Source: Woeseia oceani (GTDB taxonomy: Bacteria > Pseudomonadota > Gammaproteobacteria > Steroidobacterales > Woeseiaceae). Taken from it: a stretch of 64,000 nt of DNA. Under the pieces are notes generated by a model, which made no database searches, had not been told where the DNA came from, and saw only the letters and a program-made list of their open reading frames with translations. The position numbers and the translations under genes were made by a program. Every line of letters starts with the position of its first letter. Within the stretch, counting starts at the first letter, position 1. Of the stretch, positions 44,338-51,736 are shown one piece after another. The DNA is taken from the NCBI RefSeq assembly GCF_001677435.1, contig NZ_CP016268.1, forward strand, positions 3,523,001 through 3,587,000, in the 5' to 3' direction.

Positions 44338-44670
44338 AACCTGTCCGGCGACTGGCATTTGTGAACCACGGGCTCGGCACAGCTAACCGTCTTGGAAACA
44401 AAGGGGTCGAACCGATTTATCGGATCTAGCAAGGCACAGCAGGAATACCTGTAGACGTCCTTACAGCCGACTCTGGCGAGGACAGGCCGGAACGCCGTTG
44501 CTCTAGATTCCAGCGGCCACAATCGATTCAAAGCACCTGGCATAGAGATCCACTGCCGGACCAACATTGATGGCTGGCAAGACGGGACTTTTAGCTGATA
44601 AATCGGTTCGACCCAGAATTTCCTATCACGCAACGAAAACGAGGCGCCCCACTATTAGCTAACAGCCAGA
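44338..44670. other. AT-richer gene-free stretch containing an inverted-repeat element
   Basis: No plausible gene. Most of it is the 211-bp element bounded by 18-bp inverted repeats at 44404-44421 and 44597-44614, described separately. Confidence 0.6.
44404..44614. mobile_element. 211-bp element with perfect 18-bp terminal inverted repeats (MITE-like)
   Basis: The left end GGGTCGAACCGATTTATC (44404-44421) is the exact reverse complement of 44597-44614. The interior has no transposase and no convincing coding frame, and no target duplication is obvious. Length and structure fit a non-autonomous miniature element or a fossil end of one. It lies in an AT-richer patch between an exported amidohydrolase gene and an orphan membrane protein gene. 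Confidence 0.55.
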
Positions 44671-45105
44671 CTATTTGCGACCAAAATTGAGCTTCCTAAA
44701 AACCATTAAGGCAAGAAATGAACTGATGGTGTATGCCAGAAAAGACGGCGTTGTCTCGCCAAACCAACCAAAACTAAACAGAATTTCCACGGGAATCATC
44801 TCGCCTCTCAAAAGAGAGAAATAGAAGTAAAACGTTGCAGCCATCACACCAAACAATGCAGACAAACGTTTAGTGAAGTAGAGACATACAAGAACAGCAA
44901 TGAATTCGACTGGAACCTGAAAGTATGCAATCCGAACAAGCGTTGCTATCGATGCGAATTTCGCACCAACGATGACACCCTTGCTCAACCACGCAACCTC
45001 AATAAACAGGATTACGCAGAAGAAAAACAACACATCCAGCAAGCAAAGGAACAGGGCGCCCTTCGTCGAAGACAGAATAGCACTCACTACATTGTTTCGC
45101 GCCAT
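44671..45105 (-). CDS. Orphan four-helix membrane protein, unknown function
   Basis: 144 residues; ATG with GAGGCAATC directly upstream. Four hydrophobic segments (about 17-38, 47-75, 82-100, 110-135) with few charges between, and a basic C-terminus (FRKLNFGRK). No family recognised. The gene is visibly lower in GC than its neighbours, with frequent AT-ending codons, and lies next to the inverted-repeat element, so recent acquisition is probable. Confidence 0.6.
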   Translation of the reverse strand: MARNNVVSAILSSTKGALFLCLLDVLFFFCVILFIEVAWLSKGVIVGAKFASIATLVRIAYFQVPVEFIAVLVCLYFTKRLSALFGVMAATFYFYFSLLRGEMIPVEILFSFGWFGETTPSFLAYTISSFLALMVFRKLNFGRK

Positions 45106-45200
45106 GATTGCCTCGAAGATTCATTGCCCGCCCAGATTCGATCCGATGATACCAATCCGGGAAGCTCGCGGCGCTGCGTCTATTGCTGACGGATAAAGTG

Positions 45201-45249
45201 TCAGGTGTGTTTTCTTGATTCGATCGTCCATCAAGGAAAATGGACCTGA
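45201..45249. repeat. 49-bp imperfect palindrome
   Basis: Arms TCAGGT-N3-TTTTC-TTGAT and ATCAAGGAAAA-N3-ACCTGA pair over about 18 bases with one bulge and a three-base mismatch, around a CGATCG-containing centre. No T-run follows on either strand, so it is not a standard terminator. It lies between the aldo/keto reductase stop and the orphan membrane gene. Confidence 0.55.
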
Positions 45250-45316
45250 TACCTTTATCGAAAGTCAGACGGAACACGACAACCCAGCAAGAGACCAGGA
45301 GCTGTTTCTTTAGCAG

Positions 45317-46237
45317 CTACATACCCGTCAACAATTGCCGTATCCGCTGGCGTCCCGCTGTATCCGGCAAGCCGCCTATGCCTGCCGCCGCGTTGTCGGC
45401 CATGTGGCGGGCGCGGCTGGTGGCCGCCAGTACACTAGTGACATCAGAATTGCCCAGGATCCATTTGAGCGACAGCTGCGCCCAGCTATCGCAATCGAAC
45501 TCCGCAGCCCACGCAGGCAGTTCATGTCCGCGTACCATTGAAAAGTAACGGCCGTTGACGAACGCACGGTTGATCATCACCGCAACCCCGTTATCTCTGG
45601 CGGCGGGTATAACCCGCTCTTCAGCCTCAGGTTCCAGCGGCGAGTAGTTAACCTGGATAAAATCCAGATCGCGGTTCTTGATGAACGCCTCCATTCGGTC
45701 AAAGCCACTGCGTCGCGACGTCGTGATTCCGATGTAGCGGACGCGTCCTTCCTCTTTCCAGTGCTGCAGATTGTCCAGTTGTGTCTCGGCATCAACGAGG
45801 CTGTGCACCATCATCAAATCGAGCGGCGCTTTGCCCAGCAGCTCGGTTGATGCCTGCATCGAACGTAAGCCAGCATCCCGGCCCCGGGAGCGAACCTTGG
45901 TCGACAAGAACAAGCGCTCCGCCATGTTGTCATCAGCGACCAACGTCCCGAGTACCCGCTCCGCATTGCCGTAGCCGGGAGCGGTGTCAACCAGTGTGCC
46001 GCCGTATTCGAGCAACGTGTTGAGAACTTCGCGAAGCTCAACTCCGCCGTCGGCAGGCATGCGCTCAAACTCATCGGAAGTGCCCAGTCCGATAACCGGC
46101 AGGTCCTCTGTCGTGCCGGGAATGCGGCGCCGCGCCATGGCCGTATCGGCAGCTGCAAACGGTAGTGTGGACCCCAAGGTTGCCGCCGTAGCCATACTTA
46201 TAAAGGATCGGCGGGTCAGTGAGTTGTGATTAACCAT
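45317..46237 (-). CDS. Tat-exported aldo/keto reductase
   Basis: 306 residues. N-terminal SLTRRSFISMATAATLGSTLP is a textbook twin-arginine signal, so the protein is exported folded, presumably with bound NADP(H). The catalytic tetrad is intact: D84 and Y89 in LVDTAPGYGNAE, K114 in FLSTKV, H145 in LMMVHS. YIGITTSRR, FIQVNYSPLEPEAE and LSLKWILGNSDVTSVLAATSR are typical of the family. Exported AKRs have been noted in proteobacteria, but substrates are unknown. It lies next to the AT-richer patch but has ordinary composition. Confidence 0.9.
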   Translation of the reverse strand: MVNHNSLTRRSFISMATAATLGSTLPFAAADTAMARRRIPGTTEDLPVIGLGTSDEFERMPADGGVELREVLNTLLEYGGTLVDTAPGYGNAERVLGTLVADDNMAERLFLSTKVRSRGRDAGLRSMQASTELLGKAPLDLMMVHSLVDAETQLDNLQHWKEEGRVRYIGITTSRRSGFDRMEAFIKNRDLDFIQVNYSPLEPEAEERVIPAARDNGVAVMINRAFVNGRYFSMVRGHELPAWAAEFDCDSWAQLSLKWILGNSDVTSVLAATSRARHMADNAAAGIGGLPDTAGRQRIRQLLTGM

Positions 46238-46607
46238 TTCCTAGCCCCAATTCAGTTCGACTGCCGGAAACTTTATCACGGAGGAAATTTCGTCCAAGCG
46301 GTACCCGAAAAGAGGGAAAGTGCCACCACGGAATCAGCGAGACGGCATCAGCTTAGCCCCCAACGGATTTAATCGCTCACCTGGTCAAATAACCCTGGGG
46401 CCTCATATTTTCGCCTGATGTGTTTTCTGACCCAGATGTGCCGCCCTCCCCGAGCCGGGAACGGCCTGCTATGTCGATAAAAATTACAAACCTGGCCGGC
46501 TCTGATTACCGCAAATTCTTAACTCATTGAATATGGGACCTATTTCTTTGTTGGCTCGGAAATTGCTTCTTATATTGAGTGGGCATTACGCCCCGTAGGA
46601 AGCAAAA
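46238..46607. other. Intergenic region upstream of the PEP-CTERM gene
   Basis: About 370 bases without a gene. It contains the sigma-54-type promoter at 46551-46568; the AT-rich stretch at 46370-46550 is where an enhancer-binding protein would be expected to act, but I cannot identify its site. Confidence 0.5.
46551..46568 (+). promoter_or_regulatory. Sigma-54 (-24/-12) type promoter of the PEP-CTERM gene
   Basis: TTGGCTCG-GAAA-TTGCTT fits the TGGCACG-N4-TTGCW consensus, with the invariant GG and GC exactly ten bases apart. Transcription would start near 46578, about 30 bases before the ATG at 46608. PEP-CTERM genes in exosortase-bearing genomes are known to be preceded by such promoters under PrsK/PrsR control. 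Confidence 0.75.
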
Positions 46608-47177
46608 ATGAGAACCAAATTATTTGTCACTTTGTCGGCTTTAGTCATGGCCTTTGCCGGCAGCGTTTCCCAGGCAACCCCGATCACGTGCGGCGACAGC
46701 GCGCGAACGGCGACGCTCGACTCGGCCGAGTCCTGTGTAACCAGTGCCGATACTGGAAGCACCCGGAACAACCCGAATGCCTCGGACATTGGGGCGGCTT
46801 TCCCGCTCGAGCCTTGGACAGCACTGGGTGACGTTTCGGTTGACATCACGTCTGGCAGTTTTGGCTCAAACAGTGTCGATCTGAACTGGAACCTCGACTC
46901 GGATATCTGGAGCGAATGGGGCGAGCTGGTGGTCAGCATTCACGTCGGCCGCGGTCAAAGTAACCTGAGCTGGTTTGCATGGTTGATCACACCGTTCAAC
47001 ACCTCAGGAACGCTGAGCTACGACCGGCTTTCCGGCGGCGGTGGCGGCTTCTCGAACATCAAGCTCTGGGGCCGTGGCGAGCCAACCATGAGCCAGGTTC
47101 CCGAACCTGCCTCACTGTTCTTGCTCGGCCTTGGCCTGGCGGGTATGGGAATCGCACGACGCAAAAAAGCTGTCTGA
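46608..47177 (+). CDS. PEP-CTERM sorting-domain surface protein
   Basis: 189 residues; AGGAAGC ribosome site and signal peptide (MRTKLFVTLSALVMAFAGSVSQA). The last 26 residues VPEPASLFLLGLGLAGMGIA then RRKKAV are a complete PEP-CTERM tail: VPEP motif, hydrophobic span, basic end, recognised and removed by exosortase. The mature part is Ser/Asn/Gly/Asp-rich with two Cys near the N-terminus and no enzymatic motif. These proteins accompany exopolysaccharide secretion and flocculation. No exosortase is in the window, so the processing system must be elsewhere. A terminator follows. Confidence 0.92.
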   Translation: MRTKLFVTLSALVMAFAGSVSQATPITCGDSARTATLDSAESCVTSADTGSTRNNPNASDIGAAFPLEPWTALGDVSVDITSGSFGSNSVDLNWNLDSDIWSEWGELVVSIHVGRGQSNLSWFAWLITPFNTSGTLSYDRLSGGGGGFSNIKLWGRGEPTMSQVPEPASLFLLGLGLAGMGIARRKKAV

Positions 47178-47200
47178 ACAGGCAGTAACTCGAAACAGGA

Positions 47201-47228
47201 AGCCCCGCCTAGTGCGGGGCTTTTTTTT
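47201..47228 (+). terminator. Rho-independent terminator of the PEP-CTERM gene
   Basis: AGCCCCGC-CTAGT-GCGGGGCT, an eight-pair stem with a five-base loop, followed by eight T on the plus strand. Confidence 0.95.
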
Positions 47229-47268
47229 AGTTGATTAAAAAGTCCATCGGGAAAAGGTGTCCGTAAGT

Positions 47269-47388
47269 CTACGGGCGATCACTGCCCTTCTTAGTTTTGC
47301 TACTTTGTCTTTGAGTCGCTATCACGGCTATTAACACAAAGAGTATTAGAAGACCGGCAACTAATAGAACATCAATTATCGATTCCAC
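47269..47388 (-). CDS. 39-residue single-helix membrane microprotein, unknown function
   Basis: Begins at GTG with a strong GGAGG six bases upstream. The peptide has a short acidic start (MESIID), one membrane helix (VLLVAGLLILFVLIAVIA) and a hydrophilic basic tail (TQRQSSKTKKGSDRP). It lies 86 bases downstream of the receiver-membrane fusion gene on the same strand and may be co-transcribed with it. Base composition is lower in GC than its neighbours. Topology by the positive-inside rule puts the tail in the cytoplasm. Many regulatory microproteins look like this, but the role is unknown. Confidence 0.6.
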   Translation of the reverse strand: MESIIDVLLVAGLLILFVLIAVIATQRQSSKTKKGSDRP

Positions 47389-47474
47389 GACGCTCCTCCA
47401 CATGCGTGACAACCTCTGCCCACGCCAATGCTGCCCGCACACCTGACAACTTTTTACGCTACGGCAGGAAAGCC

Positions 47475-48782
47475 TTACTCAGCCACCAACCTGACCGACA
47501 CACGATTATTCTGTGCCGCCGTGTGATTCCAGTCGCCGGCGGTGATTCCAGCGGTTGTCTCCGGATAGGCCAGGACTGGCAGCGTATTGCCAGGAGACGA
47601 TAACGCGAAACGAATAGACCCACCGCTGCGTTCTTCGGCCATGACAATGAAATTTGCGAACGCAACTGATTGCCGGAAGCTCGGGCTCAGGGACTCCGCC
47701 GGGTCGAAGCCTATCTGATCGCAGTCGGCCGCCGGCACGTTGTCCGGCGCCAGTTCGAGCAGGCCACTGCCATTGTCCATCATGCAGAAATCACCGACAT
47801 GAACGTCGACCGCAATCTCGCCAACGAAACCCACCGACATCAGGCGGGTCAGCAGTTCGTCAAACAACTCCAGGCGGCGTTGGCCGAGTGGTATCTCGTT
47901 CCAGTCGTAACCCGCTGACTGATTGATGCCCCACTCCAGCGCATCAATTGTTGCGGCATTGCTCGTTACGAGCGCTTGTTGATAGCGGGTCAATTGTTGC
48001 TCATTGCCACTTGCCGACGGCGCCGTGTCGGTGCCTTGCAATGCAACGCTCATTTCTACGTTGCGTTGCTTAAGCGTACGTAACTGTTGTTCCTGCCAGA
48101 ATACGATCACAGCAAAAACAACAGACGCTATCAGCAACGCTACAAGCCATGTCGACGACTTTTCAGCGGGCTGGTCGTTGGGCTCGGTAGCGGCTAATTC
48201 AATCGGCGGCGCAGGCCGGGATTCATTCGCGAAGCGTGCGGCAAGATCGGTATAAGTATCACGCAACTCGCGTTGCAGTATCACCCGCTGCTGGTCGAAC
48301 AGGTCTTGCAGCAAGCTACGCAGATCGCCATCCACAGCTGCCGGAATCTCGGCTTCACCCGGCGGCTCGGGTGCAGGCACGCGTTCGCGAACGGGCTGCA
48401 CCGACGCACCTTCATCGGCGAGGTGCAACGAGGCCAGCACTTTTGACACTTCCACCGGTTTGACCGTCTTTGGCAACACGCCAACCGCACCCAGCGCCCG
48501 CGCCTGCCCGACGTACACTTCGCCTTCCTGCGAGGTGTACATCATGATCGGGATCATGGCGGTGTCGGGATTTTTCTTGATGGCCGTGACGGCCTCGAAA
48601 CCGTCCATGCCTGGCATCAGGTGATCCATGAAGATCACGTCGGGACGATGGTGGTTCAGATAATCGAGTGCGGCTTCGGCAGACTCGGTCGTGTCGACCT
48701 GCAGGTCGTAGGTTTCCAGCATGCGTTTCAGGACGACGCGCGCCGACCTGGAGTCGTCCACGATCAGAGCTGTTTTCCTCAT
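47475..48782 (-). CDS. Response-regulator receiver domain fused to a membrane helix and a probable periplasmic domain
   Basis: 435 residues from the ATG with GAGAGG upstream (an earlier in-frame start six codons 5' is weaker). Residues 1-122 are a full receiver domain: D9-D10, phospho-acceptor D53 in VIFMDHLMPGMDG, T83 and K105 in GVLPKTVKP. A proline-rich linker and helices (150-190) follow, then one membrane helix (211-229, STWLVALLIASVVFAVIVFW), a coiled coil, and a C-terminal domain (about 270-435) with two Cys and the end NNRVSVRLVAE. There is no DNA-binding, kinase or cyclic-di-GMP domain. A membrane-bound receiver with an extracytoplasmic output is unusual. No histidine kinase lies nearby. 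Confidence 0.8.
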   Translation of the reverse strand: MRKTALIVDDSRSARVVLKRMLETYDLQVDTTESAEAALDYLNHHRPDVIFMDHLMPGMDGFEAVTAIKKNPDTAMIPIMMYTSQEGEVYVGQARALGAVGVLPKTVKPVEVSKVLASLHLADEGASVQPVRERVPAPEPPGEAEIPAAVDGDLRSLLQDLFDQQRVILQRELRDTYTDLAARFANESRPAPPIELAATEPNDQPAEKSSTWLVALLIASVVFAVIVFWQEQQLRTLKQRNVEMSVALQGTDTAPSASGNEQQLTRYQQALVTSNAATIDALEWGINQSAGYDWNEIPLGQRRLELFDELLTRLMSVGFVGEIAVDVHVGDFCMMDNGSGLLELAPDNVPAADCDQIGFDPAESLSPSFRQSVAFANFIVMAEERSGGSIRFALSSPGNTLPVLAYPETTAGITAGDWNHTAAQNNRVSVRLVAE

Positions 48783-48938
48783 CGCACGCCTCTCTCCCAA
48801 GCCGTGCCGCAGGCGGCAGCGCGGTCTGAGCCCGGATTATGGCATGACCGGCACCGGGTATCCTCGCTATATGGCCTGCTCAGATACCGGTGCAACGGTC
48901 GGATGCAAGCCGGCTTTGGATTGCATCGGCGGCGTTCG

Positions 48939-49508
48939 TTAGAGGAACGTCCAGGTAACACCCAGCGACCAGAGTTCAACGCTGTTGGTGTCCGATATTT
49001 CGAAGTTCTCGTACTCCAACCGGACGGCCAGGCTGCTGAGGTAAGCCTGCGCGCCAAGACCCCAGGCGAAATCAGCGCCGGAGTCACTGTCACGTAAGTC
49101 TGCACCACTGATACCGCCCTGCAGCACGGCATCCGCATCCCAGTAGACAAGACCAACCTTGCCAAACACTTCAAGCAACGGCCCGCCCAGGAAAACAACG
49201 GCGGATGCATCAATCGCCTGCGCTTCGAACTCGGAGTGGATGCCGTCGGCAACGAGGTCACGGTTATCGAACTTAATGCTGCCGAAATCGATGTAATTCG
49301 CTTCGATGGCAAGACGGTCGAACGGCCGTATGCCGCCAATCAGCTTGTACGCCGTGTCATCGTCTTCATAGCTGAAGCCGAAGAAGTCGGCATCCGTATC
49401 GATGGTACTGCGGCTAAGCGAACCGCCAAGATATATGCCGTTGTCACCGGCGTTGGCGTTCAAACTCAAACCCGACAACAAAGTCACTGCGATAATTGAT
49501 TTGTACAT
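48939..49508 (-). CDS. Small outer-membrane beta-barrel protein (OmpW/OmpA-like fold)
   Basis: 189 residues; AAAGGAGTGATC ribosome site and signal peptide ending LNANAG. The mature protein is built from alternating strands (GIYLGGSLSRSTIDTDADF, KLIGGIRPFDRLAIEANYIDFG, LLEVFGKVGLVYWDADA, AVRLEYENFEISDTNSVELW), consistent with an eight-stranded porin-fold barrel, and ends SLGVTWTFL. Asp-rich loops could bind cations. No specific ligand can be read. It is divergent from ada with a long gap. Confidence 0.85.
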   Translation of the reverse strand: MYKSIIAVTLLSGLSLNANAGDNGIYLGGSLSRSTIDTDADFFGFSYEDDDTAYKLIGGIRPFDRLAIEANYIDFGSIKFDNRDLVADGIHSEFEAQAIDASAVVFLGGPLLEVFGKVGLVYWDADAVLQGGISGADLRDSDSGADFAWGLGAQAYLSSLAVRLEYENFEISDTNSVELWSLGVTWTFL

Positions 49509-49887
49509 GATCACTCCTTTTAGCATCGGTGCCCGGTCGAACCTTGCATTCGACAGCACCGATCAATTCTTTGCCCAATAACCGCTGGTAATTCAGCGGC
49601 CGCGTACAGCACGCACAATGACAGTTCGCGCTGCGTCCGCCAACTGTCTGCAGCTTGCGACAGGCGGGCAGAACAGCGACAAACAGCAAGCAGCCGCCCC
49701 CGGCACGACATGGAACTCTGTGGGATTCAACAGCACGAAGCGGATAGCCCGGTCTCGGGCAAAGACGTTCAATGCGGGCATGGATTCAGTCGGAGACAGA
49801 GCAATGTTCACTACCAACAAGCATGAAGGACAAACCCGCGATTCCGGGGCAGCTGCTATGCTGCAGACTGCTGGTGGAGAGGATTCA
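49509..49887. other. Intergenic region between the barrel protein and ada
   Basis: About 380 bases. The ada frame is open upstream through most of it, but that part lacks Ada similarity. I do not see an obvious Ada box of the E. coli type. Confidence 0.4.
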
Positions 49888-50958
49888 ATGGCGCTACCCG
49901 CCGAGAACACAATGCGTACCGCGATCTCGAAGCGAGACGCCACTTACGACGGTCGCTTTTACTACGGCGTTGTCACGACCGGCGTGTTTTGCCGCCCGTC
50001 CTGCGCGGCGCGCCCGGCTCTCCCGGAGAATCTGCGATTCTTTGCGAGCACGGCCGATGCATTGGCGGCAGGCTTTCGCCCCTGCAAACGCTGCAAGCCG
50101 GTTAATCCGAGCGCTGACCTCGACCGCCTGATCGCCGTTGCCCGATACATTGACGCGCATGCCGACGAAACCCTCACTCTCGCCATGCTGGCCGACAACG
50201 CCGGACTGTCCGTGTCCCGCTTGCAACGCACGTTCAAGGCCGCCTTCGGTATTTCGCCGAAAGCCTATCAGGACGCGCAGCGGGTACGCCGCTTCAAACA
50301 GGCACTGAAGAAAGGCGACGACGTCACCGAAGCCACCTATTCGGCAGGGTTCGGTTCGAGCAGCCGGGTTTACGGCCGCGCGGCCAACAACATGGGCATG
50401 ACCCCAAGCGCCTATCGCAAAGGTGGCGCCGGCGAAACCATCTCCTATGCGTACCGGCGCAGCGCACTCGGCCCGCTCCTGATGGCGGCAACGGACAAAG
50501 GCGTTTGTTTTGTGCAGTTCGGCGACAGCAAAGCCGCATTGACCGAACAACTCGCGAACGAATTTCCGCAAGCCGTCATCGAAAAATCCCGTGCGGAAAA
50601 ATCACCGGAACTGGATGCCTGGCTCGCGCAGCTCGATGCGCACCTCGGCGAAGGCCAGCCGCGCCCGGACCTGCCAATCGACCTGCGCGGGACCGCGTTT
50701 CAGATGCAGGTCTGGCGGTACCTGCTCAGCGTGCCGGAGGGCAGCGTCGTCAGCTACAGCGAAGTCGCCAGCGGCATCGGCAAACCCAAAGCCGTGCGGG
50801 CGGCCGCGTCCGCCTGCGCCGCCAATCGCGTTGGCGTGCTGATCCCCTGCCACCGGGTACTGCGCGGTGACGGTGGCATAGGCGGCTATCGCTGGGGCGT
50901 AGAACGCAAACGCACGCTGCTGGACAACGAACGGTCACGTTCAGCGAGGTCCATATGA
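49888..50958 (+). CDS. ada: Bifunctional Ada: methylphosphotriester sensor/activator and O6-methylguanine-DNA methyltransferase
   Basis: 356 residues from the ATG with GGAGAGG just upstream, the usual Ada length; longer in-frame starts add about 90 residues without similarity. The N-domain has four zinc Cys (C35, C39, C66, C69 in GVFCRPSCAARPALP and RPCKRCKP), one of which takes the methyl group from phosphotriesters. An AraC-type helix-turn-helix follows (LAMLADNAGLSVSRLQRTFKAA, EATYSAGFGSSSRVYG). The C-terminal repair domain has C321 in LIPCHRVLRGDG. It repairs alkylated DNA and, once methylated, activates the adaptive response. Its TGA overlaps the next gene's ATG. Confidence 0.95.
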   Translation: MALPAENTMRTAISKRDATYDGRFYYGVVTTGVFCRPSCAARPALPENLRFFASTADALAAGFRPCKRCKPVNPSADLDRLIAVARYIDAHADETLTLAMLADNAGLSVSRLQRTFKAAFGISPKAYQDAQRVRRFKQALKKGDDVTEATYSAGFGSSSRVYGRAANNMGMTPSAYRKGGAGETISYAYRRSALGPLLMAATDKGVCFVQFGDSKAALTEQLANEFPQAVIEKSRAEKSPELDAWLAQLDAHLGEGQPRPDLPIDLRGTAFQMQVWRYLLSVPEGSVVSYSEVASGIGKPKAVRAAASACAANRVGVLIPCHRVLRGDGGIGGYRWGVERKRTLLDNERSRSARSI

Positions 50959-51665
50959 ACGTCGCGGAGCGGATCGCGAAGCTGGACTGGAACGCCCTGC
51001 GCACACAACTCGACGAGGACGCTGTCGCCACGATTCCAGATTTGCTGACGCCGGAAGAGTGTCAGCAGCTGCGAGCCCTGTACGACGATGGCCAGACGGA
51101 GTTCCGCTCCACCATCGACATGGCGCGTTACAACTTCGGTCGCGGGCAGTACAAGTACTTTGCCTACCCGTTGCCAACGGACATCACCGCACTGCGCAGT
51201 GCTTTCTATCCGCATCTTGCGGCCATCGCCAACGCCTGGGCCGGGCAACTCGGCAGCGACCTGCACTGGCCGGGCAGCCATGCCGAGTTGCTGCAACAAT
51301 GCCACGAGGCGGGCCAGCAACGACCCACGCCGCTGTTACTGCGTTACCTGACGGACGACTACAACTGCCTGCATCAGGACATCTACGGGCCGATACATTT
51401 TCCGCTGCAGGTGGTGGTACAGCTCAGCGCGCCCGGTGAAGAATTCGACGGTGGCGAACTGATCGTCGTCGAGCAACGGCCGCGGATGCAATCGCGACCC
51501 ATGGTTGTGCAACTGGCGATGGGCTCGGCAGCGATCATTCCGGTACGCGAACGACCGCGCCGTGGCGTTCGCGGTTTTCACCGCACGCAACTCCGCCACG
51601 GTGTGTCCCGGCTTCTGTCCGGACAACGCACAACACTGGGTTTGATCTTCCACGACGCCCGTTAA
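50955..51665 (+). CDS. 2-oxoglutarate/Fe(II)-dependent oxygenase coupled to ada
   Basis: 236 residues; its ATG overlaps the ada stop (ATGA). The double-stranded beta-helix motif is clear: H140-Q-D142 in CLHQDIYG, distal H215 in LRHGVS and R225 in GQRTTLGLIF for the cosubstrate. The N-terminal region (LTPEECQQLRALYDDGQTEFRSTIDMARYNFGRGQYKYF) is of the prolyl-hydroxylase-like type and does not carry the AlkB nucleotide-recognition lid. Sequence alone does not settle a protein or nucleic-acid substrate. The tight coupling to ada makes a part in the alkylation response likely, alongside or instead of AlkB. Confidence 0.85.
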   Translation: MNVAERIAKLDWNALRTQLDEDAVATIPDLLTPEECQQLRALYDDGQTEFRSTIDMARYNFGRGQYKYFAYPLPTDITALRSAFYPHLAAIANAWAGQLGSDLHWPGSHAELLQQCHEAGQQRPTPLLLRYLTDDYNCLHQDIYGPIHFPLQVVVQLSAPGEEFDGGELIVVEQRPRMQSRPMVVQLAMGSAAIIPVRERPRRGVRGFHRTQLRHGVSRLLSGQRTTLGLIFHDAR

Positions 51666-51736
51666 GCACAAAACAGATCACGAAAAGCCCTGCTTAGAGG
51701 TTCTCGCCGTCGGAGCAGACTGTTATCGTCTCCCGC

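Noticed and set aside
44404-44614. GGTTCGA in the inverted repeats as a tRNA T-arm or attachment site
   Set aside because: No acceptor, D or anticodon arm can be folded around it, and the repeats are inverted, not direct as att sites would be.
44334-44633. 99-codon minus-strand frame across the inverted-repeat element
   Set aside because: Spans both repeats, lacks a ribosome site and resembles the spurious frames found in non-coding repeats.
45201-45249. Integron attC site
   Set aside because: The conserved core boxes (RYYYAAC / GTTRRRY) are absent and there is no integrase or cassette array.
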